Assembly (NCBI RefSeq): GCF_020880815.1
Contig: NZ_JAJITD010000029.1
Span: forward strand, 1 to 45,120
Reading direction: 5' to 3'
Length of the DNA: 45,120 nt
Source of the DNA: Paraburkholderia sejongensis
GTDB lineage: Bacteria > Pseudomonadota > Gammaproteobacteria > Burkholderiales > Burkholderiaceae
The translations under genes and the position numbers were made by a program. This document shows, one piece after another, positions 23,698 to 31,330 of the stretch. The notes under the pieces are model-generated. The model searched no databases, was not told where the DNA came from, and worked only from the letters and a program-made list of their open reading frames with translations. Each line of letters starts with the position of its first letter. The stretch's first letter is position 1.

Positions 23698-25086
23698 ATG
23701 AACGACCATCCCAGTCTCACGCTTGCCACTTTCGCCGCGCAACTCGACTTCGACAGCATTCCGACTGAGGTCGTCGAGCGTACCGTCAATCTGTACGTCG
23801 ACTGGCTCGGCTCGGCGCTGGCCGGCAAAGGCGCGCGGCCGGTCGAGACGATCGCGCGGTTTGCGCGGCTGGCCGGCGCCGCGAACGGCAACGGCCCGAG
23901 CGAAGTCCTGATCGACCGCACCCGCACCACCCCGTATTTCGCCGCGATGATCAACGGCGCCGCGTCGCACTTTGCCGAGCAGGACGACGTGCACAACGGC
24001 TCGGTGTTCCATCCGGCCACCGTGGTGTTTCCGGTCGCGCTCGCGCTCGCGCAGGCGCGCCGCGCGTCGGGGCGCGAGTTCATCGCGGCCGCGGTGGCCG
24101 GCTACGAAGTCGGCATCCGCATCGGCGAATTTCTCGGCCGTTCGCACTACAAAGTCTTTCACACCACCGGCACGGTCGGCACCGTCGCGGCCGCGGCGAC
24201 CGCCGGCCGCCTGCTCGGGCTGTCGCCCGCGCAGATGCTCGATGCGTTCGGCTCCGCCGGCACCCAGGCGAGCGGGCTGTGGGAATTCCTGCGCGCCGCC
24301 GCCGACTCGAAGCAACTGCACACCGCGATGGCCGCCGCGAACGGTCTGATGGCCGCGCAACTCGCCGCCGACGGCTTCAAGGGCGCGACGCATATTCTCG
24401 AAGGCGCGCAGGGGATGGCCGCGGGCATGTCGAGCGACGCCGATCCGGCGCGCCTCACCGACCGCCTCGGCAGCCGCTGGGCGACCGCGGAGACCTCGTT
24501 CAAATATCACGCCGCTTGCCGTCACACCCATCCGGCCGCCGATGCGTTGCTGTCGGTCGTGCAGACGCATCGACTTGCGCCACGCGAGATCGCGAAAGTC
24601 GTCGCGCACGTCCATCAAGGCGCGATCGACGTGCTTGGCCCGGTCGTCACGCCGCGCACCGTGCATCAGGCGAAGTTCAACATGGGCACCGTGCTCGGCC
24701 TCGTCGCACATCACGGTTACGCGGGCGTCACCGAATTCGAGCAGGGCTTCGACGCCAGCGAGATCGCGGCCTTCCGCGACAAGGTCACGATGGCGCTCGA
24801 CGCCGAAGTCGATGGCGCGTATCCGGCGCGCTGGATCGGCAAGGTCACGGTGACGACCAACGATGGCCGCGTGTTCGCCGGCCGCGTCGACGAACCGAAG
24901 GGCGATCCGGGCAACACGCTGTCGCGCGACGAGATCGCGACGAAGCTGCATCGGCTGGCCGCGTTCTCCGGCGCGGCAAGCGAAGCGGAGGCTGCGCAAT
25001 TGCTCGGGACTGCCTGGCAAGTCGCCGGCCAGCCGCAACTCGGTTCGGTGTTCGGGGCGAGCGCGAAAGCGGCGGTGGCGGCATGA
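23698..25086 (+). CDS. MmgE/PrpD-family protein
   Basis: A 462-residue member of the MmgE/PrpD family, which includes 2-methylcitrate dehydratase and cis-aconitate decarboxylase. Typical stretches are SHFAEQDDVHNGSVFHPA, HTTGTVGTVAAAATAGRLLG, GSAGTQASGLWEF and KYHAACRHTHPAADALL. The frame opens at 23665, but MNDHPSLTLATFAAQL at 23698 fits the family start. Its stop overlaps the CitE-like start (ATGA), so the two are coupled. In this neighbourhood it may hydrate, dehydrate or isomerise a tricarboxylate or lactone precursor (inference). Confidence 0.9.
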   Translation: MNDHPSLTLATFAAQLDFDSIPTEVVERTVNLYVDWLGSALAGKGARPVETIARFARLAGAANGNGPSEVLIDRTRTTPYFAAMINGAASHFAEQDDVHNGSVFHPATVVFPVALALAQARRASGREFIAAAVAGYEVGIRIGEFLGRSHYKVFHTTGTVGTVAAAATAGRLLGLSPAQMLDAFGSAGTQASGLWEFLRAAADSKQLHTAMAAANGLMAAQLAADGFKGATHILEGAQGMAAGMSSDADPARLTDRLGSRWATAETSFKYHAACRHTHPAADALLSVVQTHRLAPREIAKVVAHVHQGAIDVLGPVVTPRTVHQAKFNMGTVLGLVAHHGYAGVTEFEQGFDASEIAAFRDKVTMALDAEVDGAYPARWIGKVTVTTNDGRVFAGRVDEPKGDPGNTLSRDEIATKLHRLAAFSGAASEAEAAQLLGTAWQVAGQPQLGSVFGASAKAAVAA

Positions 25087-25895
25087 GCGGCGCGCTGCCC
25101 CGTTCGTATCTGTTCGTGCCGGGCAACCGGCCCGAGCGCTTCGACAAGGCGTTCGCGGCCGGCGCGGATGCGGTGATTCTCGACCTGGAAGACGCGGTGC
25201 AGCCGGAGCAGAAGCTGGCGGCGCGCGCGGCGGTATTGAGCGACGTGGTCGTCAATGTGGGCCGCGCGGCGTGGGTGCGGATCAACGGTTCGGATACCGG
25301 ATGGTTTCGCGACGACGTCGCCACACTGGCCGGCCAGACCGGCGTGGCCGGCATCGTGCTGCCGAAAGCCGAGTCGCGCGAGCAGATCGATGCGCTGCTC
25401 GCGAACGCGCATCCGGCGTTGAGCGTGCTGCCGATCGTCGAGACCGCGCGCGGCATCGCGAATCTCGCTGAGCTATGCGCGGCGCCGCGGGTGCAGCGGA
25501 TCGTGTTCGGCACGCTCGATTTTCAGGTCGATCTCGGCATCGACGGCGACGACGAGGAGCTGCATTTCTTCCGCTCGCAGATCGTGCTGGCGTCGCGGCT
25601 GGCCGGGATCGGCGCGCCGGTGGATGGCGTATCGACCACGATCACCGATACCGACGCGGTCGAAGGCGATGCGCGGCGCGGCCGGCGCTTCGGCTTCGGC
25701 GGCAAGCTGTGCATTCATCCGCAGCAGATCGACGCGGTGCATCGCGCTTACGCGTGGAGCGACGCGGAGATCGAATGGGCGCAACGGGTGTTTGCGGCGG
25801 TCGACGCGAGCCACGGCGCCGCGGTGGCGGTCGACGGCAAGATGGTCGATATGCCGGTGATTTTGAAGGCGCGGAGGATTTTGGACGGGAGGTAG
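25083..25895 (+). CDS. CitE-like CoA ester lyase (citramalyl-CoA lyase-like)
   Basis: A 270-residue HpcH/HpaI-type TIM-barrel lyase. It starts RSYLFVPGNRPERFDKA with the substrate-binding Arg, has DAVILDLEDAV with the metal-ligand region, PIVETARG, and FGTLDFQVDLG, and ends in the FGGKLCIHPQQ motif of CitE-like proteins. It would cleave a beta-hydroxyacyl-CoA such as citramalyl-CoA to acetyl-CoA and pyruvate. Coupled to the MmgE/PrpD gene by ATGA. Last gene of the catabolic cluster. Confidence 0.92.
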   Translation: MSGALPRSYLFVPGNRPERFDKAFAAGADAVILDLEDAVQPEQKLAARAAVLSDVVVNVGRAAWVRINGSDTGWFRDDVATLAGQTGVAGIVLPKAESREQIDALLANAHPALSVLPIVETARGIANLAELCAAPRVQRIVFGTLDFQVDLGIDGDDEELHFFRSQIVLASRLAGIGAPVDGVSTTITDTDAVEGDARRGRRFGFGGKLCIHPQQIDAVHRAYAWSDAEIEWAQRVFAAVDASHGAAVAVDGKMVDMPVILKARRILDGR

Positions 25896-25974
25896 GGTGG
25901 CGCAGAGAAGGCACGCCGGTTGCTGACCGTTCGCGTACCTACAACTCGCAAGAGAATTCAACCGGGTCAGCACC

Positions 25975-26484
25975 GTGGTGTCGAAAGCAACTGGCTTCAA
26001 TCCGTTCCGGACCTTCGAAGACGTCGTAATCCGGCTGTACGACGGCGGAGTGTTGTCGCCCGCGATTCTCGAGCGGGTAATCGGCGCATTCGCGCAGGCG
26101 AGCCCCGACTGGCGCGCGAAGCCCCAGGTCCGTTCCGTCGACGGCCGCACCGTGCATGAGATCGTCGCGCTGACCATGCTGCCGGGACAAACGGGCCGCT
26201 CAGCAGCGGAGTCTTTCGGAAATGTGATCGAGCATTTGCGGGGCGTCGGCTCTTCCGCATCTCGCGACGATGCGAATGCGGAATTTGCGCAGCCGAACAA
26301 ACGCTCACGGCGGAAATCCGAGCCGGCCGCTGACGAAGCGGAGCCGGATGAACTACTAGCCCAACTCGCGGGCAGTGAGTCGTCGGGCAGGGGCCGCCGC
26401 GCGCGTTCCGCGAATCGAACAGCGACGCCGTCCGGCTACAACCCGTTTGTGAATGCAAGGCCACCGCGGGCGAACAAACCTTGA
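25975..26484 (+). CDS. Hypothetical protein, 169 aa, NPF motif at both ends
   Basis: Not recognised. The frame begins with GTG at 25975, immediately followed by another GTG at 25978; no clear ribosome site, so the start is uncertain. The N-terminal half (about 1-90) looks globular and amphipathic (FEDVVIRLYDGGVLSPAILERVIGAF). The C-terminal half is basic and disordered (KRSRRKSE, GRGRRARSANR). A short motif is repeated: TGFNPF at 6-11 and SGYNPF at 153-158. Codon use is like the neighbours, so it is probably a real gene. Confidence 0.6.
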   Translation: MVSKATGFNPFRTFEDVVIRLYDGGVLSPAILERVIGAFAQASPDWRAKPQVRSVDGRTVHEIVALTMLPGQTGRSAAESFGNVIEHLRGVGSSASRDDANAEFAQPNKRSRRKSEPAADEAEPDELLAQLAGSESSGRGRRARSANRTATPSGYNPFVNARPPRANKP

Positions 26485-26618
26485 CGCTCACGGCGTCTTC
26501 CCGATGCGTATTCATTGTTTAGTTCTCCGTTTTCAGGCACGTCGCGTGCATCGGCACCGGTGGAAAGATCGAATCATCGATACCACGGCGCCGCGCGCCA
26601 CACCGTCACGGAGGCTTT

Positions 26619-27110
26619 ATGTATAGCGAGACCCTGCACCCGAAAACCATTGATACCGCGTTCGAATGCGCGGCCACGCTGCTTGGCGGCTTGGAAGAAA
26701 TGGCCGAACTCAACCTGCAGTCGGTCAACACGTCGTTGGCCGAGCAGCACGTGCTGGCGCAGGCGGCGGTAGACGCAAAGTCCATCGATCAGCTATGCGA
26801 ACTTCAATTCCGGCAACTGCCGGCCGCAGTGAGCAAGAGCTTTTCGTACTGGCAGCATGTCGGCGATATCACGGTGCGCGCGCAGTGCGGACTGTTCTCG
26901 GTGGTACAAGAACTTTTCGAGGCTTCTTTCAGGCAGTTCGCCGACGCGGCAGCTATCGTGGCAGGTGTGCCCGCAACGGCGCAACCCGGCGCCAGCGCAC
27001 AGCTTGTGATCGTCGATGAACCGGAGGTGGACGCCGTGGGGCCTGTCGCGATTCTCGACAGTTCCGGCAAGCTGGTTTCGTTCGACGCCGCGCGCGCTGC
27101 ATTGCACTGA
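26619..27110 (+). CDS. Phasin family protein
   Basis: A 163-residue helical protein resembling the phasins that coat polyhydroxyalkanoate granules in Burkholderia: a long amphipathic region (FECAATLLGGLEEMAELNLQ, IDQLCELQFRQLPAAVSKSFSYWQHV split here) and an Ala/Pro-rich linker before a short C-terminal tail DSSGKLVSFDAARAA. GGAGG six bases before the ATG gives a firm start. A monocistronic accessory gene of carbon-storage physiology. Confidence 0.75.
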   Translation: MYSETLHPKTIDTAFECAATLLGGLEEMAELNLQSVNTSLAEQHVLAQAAVDAKSIDQLCELQFRQLPAAVSKSFSYWQHVGDITVRAQCGLFSVVQELFEASFRQFADAAAIVAGVPATAQPGASAQLVIVDEPEVDAVGPVAILDSSGKLVSFDAARAALH

Positions 27111-27244
27111 GCCGCAGCGAGCCTACGCACGTTCGCGCGATAAATGGAGTCGAGGGGAAATAGTGGCATTTGCGGTACCCGCGCCACTTCCCTAATGGCA
27201 GCGTTTGCGCGCGAATTCGCGTTATAGCGGTATTCGCCGCATGG

Positions 27245-27682
27245 TCAGTCGGTGGAATTGCTGGACGGCAGATCCGGGGGGGTGTCGAGGTGCGTCGATA
27301 ACTGACGCTCGATAGCGGCCTTATCGATGATCGACCAGACTTGCCGGATCCTGTTGCCGCCGAATTCATAGAACACGTTCTCGCAAAACGCGACGCGCTT
27401 GCCATGCACCGGAAGCCCAAGAAATAAACCGGCCGGCGTGCAGTCGAAGTGCAGGCGGCTCGCGATACGGGGCGGCTCGCAAACGAGCAGCTGGATTTCG
27501 AAGCGTAGGTCCGGTATGGCGCGGAAATCTCGTTCGAGCATCTCGCGATAGCCGGACAAACCGATCCGTTGGCCGTTGTATTCGACGTCGTCGCCGACGA
27601 ATTCGCCGAGCCTTGCCCAGTCCTGCCGGTTCAGGCAGTCGATGTAGCCGCGGTACAGATCCGCCAGATTCGTATCGTTCAT
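27245..27682 (-). CDS. SnoaL-like ester cyclase / NTF2-fold protein
   Basis: A 145-residue small alpha+beta-barrel protein of the SnoaL/polyketide cyclase-like group (DLYRGYIDCLNRQDWARLGEFV, YREMLERDFRAIPDLRFEIQ and VFYEFGGNRIRQVWSIIDKAA are family-like). The ATG at 27682 has AGGG eight bases upstream and is preferred over a GTG three codons earlier. The specific substrate is unknown. Confidence 0.78.
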   Translation of the reverse strand: MNDTNLADLYRGYIDCLNRQDWARLGEFVGDDVEYNGQRIGLSGYREMLERDFRAIPDLRFEIQLLVCEPPRIASRLHFDCTPAGLFLGLPVHGKRVAFCENVFYEFGGNRIRQVWSIIDKAAIERQLSTHLDTPPDLPSSNSTD

Positions 27683-28136
27683 TGCAAGCACCCTTTGTCT
27701 CCGATGGATAAGTTCATTGTGAACGAGCTGGTGCTCACTGTCCCAACAAACGTTCGACGAGTCCGACCACCCATGGGGTGTAATTGCTCGTCATCACATT
27801 GGTCGGCGTACCGGGCGCGGACTTCCCCTCGTGACGTCATTGCGACCCGAACCGCGGTGGACTAAATAAAGACGGGTGACCGTAATTCGCCATGCTGAAA
27901 AAATTACTGGTCGCTCGGTAAGGTTTTGATCTTTTTTTTTTGATGGTGCGCAGTAAATATCGTGCCGAATGTGCGCCAACCCCCGGAAGCGCGAATAGTG
28001 CCCGGATATTTTGTCGATGCCAAAACCGATGCGGCTTGCCCGCATCTCTTTGAAATGCTTTCCGCGAGCCGACAGAATGAAAACAAATTTCTTACTTGAT
28101 GGATTTTTCTATTCTTCGGGGAAAAAGATAGAGGCA
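27683..28136. other. Gap between SnoaL-like and acyltransferase genes, lower GC
   Basis: About 450 bases without a convincing gene, clearly more AT-rich than the flanks from about 27,900 on. It contains an uninterrupted run of ten T at 27932-27941 after GATC. The reading frame of the next gene is open upstream to 28011, but that part lacks family-like sequence. No strong promoter or hairpin was identified. Confidence 0.6.
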
Positions 28137-29264
28137 ATGTCGTCAATCGGGATCACTTCGCAATTTGAGGTAATCACCGATTCCGAGAACTTTCTGTCGC
28201 TCGAACAAGACTGGGAGATGCTCTGGAATGCCGCCAATGCCAAGCCGTTTCTGCAATTCCACTATTGTCTTCATACGCTGCGCGAGGTCGCGCTTCCCGC
28301 GGGTGGGAGCTTGCATTGCATTATCGGCAGGAAAGAGGGGCGCTTGATTTTCGTGTGGCCATTGGTCCGATACCGGGAATACTTATGGACGGCATTGCGG
28401 CCGCTCGCACCGGATCCGTCGGAGCCCGCTGATTTGCTGCTGGCGGATGGAGAGGACCCGGAAGCGACGATTACCGCGGCTTGGCGCGTGTTGCTTGCCT
28501 CATGCGGCAGCGATGTCATCAGCTTGCCGATGGTGCGCACGGACTCCGTTCTGTACCGGCTCGGGTGGCGAGAGAAATGCGTATCGCATGGGGCGCGACG
28601 CATGATCAAGGTGGCGCCTTTATCGCGCTACGAATCGTGGGCGCAATATCGAGGTGAATTGGCGCCGGCGTTTCGCAAGGAGCAGGATTATCATCAGCGC
28701 CGCCTGTCGCGAGCGGGAAAAGTTGAAATCGCCATTGCAACGTTGGCCGAGGCCGATAGCGCCGCTTACGTTCGGACAATGTTCGACTGGAAAAGCCAGT
28801 GGGCGATCCGGATGGGAGTAGAAGGGGATTTCTTCAAAGAGCCCTATCAGAACTTCGTTCGAAAAATATTGGCGGATCCCGCGCTCGAGCCGGTACTTAA
28901 ATTATTTGTTCTGTCCTTGGATGGAAAAGCAATCGCGATGAATCTCGTGGCGATTTCCGCGGCGACGGTGATAGGCATGCAGGCTGCGTTCGATCCCGCC
29001 TATGCGAAGCTTTCGCCGGGGTCCTTGCTCATTGAACACGTGATGAAATGGGCGTTCGACAATGGACGGGATGTCGACCTCGGGCCGGGTGAGGGCAAAT
29101 ACAAGTCTGTCTGGTCGGGCGATTCCGGTTATGTCTGTATGGATTTGCGGATTGCGGTCAGTGTTTGGGGGCGGGCAGTTCTTCGTGCGCGCGCGTTTCG
29201 AGGGCAGTGGGCACGGCTTCTCGTTCGTATGGGCGCGGCGCAAAGTTGGGTGGCGGAACGGTGA
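28137..29264 (+). CDS. CelD/BcsL-type GNAT acyltransferase
   Basis: A 375-residue protein with the FemAB/GNAT-like architecture of CelD/BcsL proteins, linked to envelope polysaccharide synthesis. Characteristic are the N-terminal DWEMLWNAANAKPFLQFHYC, the central region WAQYRGELAPAFRKEQDYHQRRL (in parts), and C-terminal VLSLDGKAIAMNL and AYAKLSPGSLLIEHVMKWAFDNG with YKSVWSGD. ATG at 28137 is preferred over 28011 because similarity starts there (GAGG lies just upstream). The gene is lower in GC than its surroundings, suggesting recent acquisition. Function is inferred from fold only. Confidence 0.75.
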   Translation: MSSIGITSQFEVITDSENFLSLEQDWEMLWNAANAKPFLQFHYCLHTLREVALPAGGSLHCIIGRKEGRLIFVWPLVRYREYLWTALRPLAPDPSEPADLLLADGEDPEATITAAWRVLLASCGSDVISLPMVRTDSVLYRLGWREKCVSHGARRMIKVAPLSRYESWAQYRGELAPAFRKEQDYHQRRLSRAGKVEIAIATLAEADSAAYVRTMFDWKSQWAIRMGVEGDFFKEPYQNFVRKILADPALEPVLKLFVLSLDGKAIAMNLVAISAATVIGMQAAFDPAYAKLSPGSLLIEHVMKWAFDNGRDVDLGPGEGKYKSVWSGDSGYVCMDLRIAVSVWGRAVLRARAFRGQWARLLVRMGAAQSWVAER

Positions 29265-29284
29265 ATAAATAGAGATCACCTTAT

Positions 29285-29572
29285 ATGAGCCGCTCAGCCC
29301 TGGAAGCCTTGTTTGCTCTTGATATTGGATACTGGGTCGATAGCGATGGCAATCGGAAACCGGGCAATGACATGGGAGCAGCTCCGCCCCATGTTCTTCT
29401 GCATAGCTATCGCTATCGTGCCTCGAATCGTCCGACGAGCCGGTTCCCCGTCGATGTCCAACTGGCGTTTGGAGATCCTGATCCGGAAGATACGGAGGAA
29501 GATCGCCTTAAATCCCCAGCGTTAATGAACGTTATCCTGACTCGCGTCTACTCCAACTCGCTACGGAAATAG
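29285..29572 (+). CDS. Hypothetical protein, 95 aa
   Basis: Not recognised. Starts 20 bases after the acyltransferase stop, with AGAG eight to nine bases upstream of ATG. The sequence has no membrane segment or familiar motif, and a second frame is open over much of the same stretch, so coding is doubtful. It could be a decayed gene. A short GCG/CGC stem followed by TTTTTT (29572-29590) lies directly behind it. Confidence 0.3.
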   Translation: MSRSALEALFALDIGYWVDSDGNRKPGNDMGAAPPHVLLHSYRYRASNRPTSRFPVDVQLAFGDPDPEDTEEDRLKSPALMNVILTRVYSNSLRK

Positions 29573-29676
29573 CGCTAAAACGCCTTTTTTCGCAGCTCGC
29601 AGTCGAGTACCAAAAGCGCAGCAGTAAATCGTCTGCTTCGGCATGCGAATGCGGGGGCGGACATTCGGGAAAGCTC

Positions 29677-30330
29677 CTAGCGTCCTTGACGCCTCAGCAC
29701 AACATGCGTCGCCTTCTCCGACGCAACAGATTCAACGCATTCGTATCCGAGAGCCCGTAAATCAAGCCCTTCCCAGAGCGATTCTCCGCGGCCAAGCAGG
29801 ACCGGCGATATGGCAATGTGCAGTTCATCGATGAGACCCTCACGAAGATACTGCCGGATCGTTTCCGGCCCGCCGCCGATCCGCACGTCCTTTCCGCCGG
29901 CGGCCTTGCGTGCACGGTCGAGCGCCTCGCGAATCCCTCCTGTTACGAAATGGAACGTCGTGCCGCCCTCCATTTCGATGTCAGGGCGAGCATGATGGGT
30001 CAAGACGAACACTGGAACGTGATATGGCGGATTGTCGCCCCACCAGCCTTTCCATTCGGTGTCCCCCCAGTCGCCACGAATGGGGCCAAACATGTTCCGC
30101 CCAAGAATCCAGGCGCCGACATTCTGAAAGCCACGGGCGGCGAAATCCTCGTCGACCCCTGTTGTACCGACGTCGTTGCCGAACAAGGCCCGCTGGAACG
30201 TGCGCGTCGGAACCAGCCACTGATGCAGTTCCGTCCCGCCGACACCGAGCGGGTTGTCGATGTCCTGATTCGGACCAGCTCCGTAGCCGTCGAGCGAGAT
30301 GGTGAAGCCGTTAACGCGAACTCGTGTCAT
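29677..30330 (-). CDS. Dihydrofolate reductase / RibD C-terminal domain protein
   Basis: A 217-residue protein of the DHFR-like RibD_C family. It begins RVRVNGFTISLDGYGAGP and contains WILGRNMFGPI, DIEMEGGTTFHFVTGGI, RIGGGPETIRQYLREGLIDELHI and SPVLLGRGESLWEG, all typical. The start at 30330 has GGAGG seven bases upstream. Such proteins are NADPH-binding; the substrate here is unknown. Confidence 0.9.
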   Translation of the reverse strand: MTRVRVNGFTISLDGYGAGPNQDIDNPLGVGGTELHQWLVPTRTFQRALFGNDVGTTGVDEDFAARGFQNVGAWILGRNMFGPIRGDWGDTEWKGWWGDNPPYHVPVFVLTHHARPDIEMEGGTTFHFVTGGIREALDRARKAAGGKDVRIGGGPETIRQYLREGLIDELHIAISPVLLGRGESLWEGLDLRALGYECVESVASEKATHVVLRRQGR

Positions 30331-30789
30331 CGTTTGCCTCCGGTTAGACGCCTGGTGGTCTGTGATCAATGGACGCCGGCGTTCGGATGATGCGTTGGTA
30401 GAGACAGCAGGTGTCGCGCGGTAGCCGATGTTTGTCGCGGCGGGTGTTGTGCGGGCTGTCTCCTGAGCACGGTTAATGTATCGAATACCGATGAAGACCG
30501 TAAACCGCTATCAACGTCCGGTTTGAAAAAAAGCAGCTATCACGCTCCATGGCCGCGCGCGGCGGACTTTAAGCGCTCGCCCCGAAGGAGTTAGCAGCCC
30601 GTTGAAAACAGTCGCGGCTAACAGTCTCCTTTCGGATGTGTCTATTGGCTGACATCCAGGTGGGCAATCCGCAAAAAACTGCCGAAACCCCCGGTCTTAA
30701 TCAGGTTGACATCGTCCGCTCGACCGGCGCAGGCGTACGATGAACGGCATCATCCCGTGGCGGGACCGCATGATCGAAGGAGGGCGGAG
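30331..30789. other. Intergenic region with an interrupted stem-loop
   Basis: No gene seen. It holds a two-part hairpin: CCGAAGGAG (30582-30590) with CTCCTTTCGG (30626-30635), continued inward by TTAGC (30591-30595) with GCTAA (30617-30621). Any promoter for the DUF1269 gene should lie between this and 30789. Confidence 0.6.
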
Positions 30790-31299
30790 ATGAGACGTCT
30801 TTATTTCCTCGTACCTGAGACGACGACGGCAAGGGCGATCGTGGACGACTTGCTGCGAGCTCGGGTCACGTGGCGACATATCCATGTTCTTGCGAACCAC
30901 AGCGTCGCGCTCGAACAGTTACCCGAAGCCTCCTTGCTGCAAAGCAGCGACGTCGTGCACTCGCTCGAGCGCGGCGTGGCGCTCGGCGGCGCGACAGGAG
31001 CGCTTGTCGGCCTCGTGGCGCTGGTCTTTCCTCCCGCGCAGCTCGCGATTGCGGGGGGCGCTGTCGTCGCGTTGACGGTGGCGGGTGCGGGCTTCGGAGC
31101 CTGGACGGCCGCGATGATCGGCGTCGACGAACCGAATGCACGGCTCGAGCGATTTCGTGACGCGATAACGGCAGGGCAGATCCTGATCATGGCCGATGTG
31201 CCCGGGTCGCGAGAAGAGGAGATCGAGGAGATGGTCGCCGTTCATTTTCCGCGGGCCGCTGTCGAGGGGGCGGAGGCTACAACGCCGATTTTTCCTTGA
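30790..31299 (+). CDS. DUF1269-family membrane protein
   Basis: A 169-residue protein: an N-terminal cytosolic part with RRLYFLVPETTTARAIVDDLL, then two hydrophobic glycine-rich segments (about 65-105, e.g. GATGALVGLVALVF and AGGAVVALTVAGAGFGAW), then a charged C-terminal tail (REEEIEEMVAVHFPRAAVEG). The start at 30790 has GGAGGGCGGAG upstream. Proteins of this kind are often stress-linked; function unknown. Confidence 0.8.
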   Translation: MRRLYFLVPETTTARAIVDDLLRARVTWRHIHVLANHSVALEQLPEASLLQSSDVVHSLERGVALGGATGALVGLVALVFPPAQLAIAGGAVVALTVAGAGFGAWTAAMIGVDEPNARLERFRDAITAGQILIMADVPGSREEEIEEMVAVHFPRAAVEGAEATTPIFP

Positions 31300-31330
31300 C
31301 ACGCATTTGAGCGGCTTCGCTAACGGCCAT

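Noticed and set aside
22165..25038. 957-codon open frame on the minus strand
   Set aside because: It lies opposite three well-supported plus-strand genes (acyl-CoA dehydrogenase end, CaiB, MmgE/PrpD), is very rich in Arg, Ala and Gly, and shows no family motif. Long antisense frames are expected at this GC.
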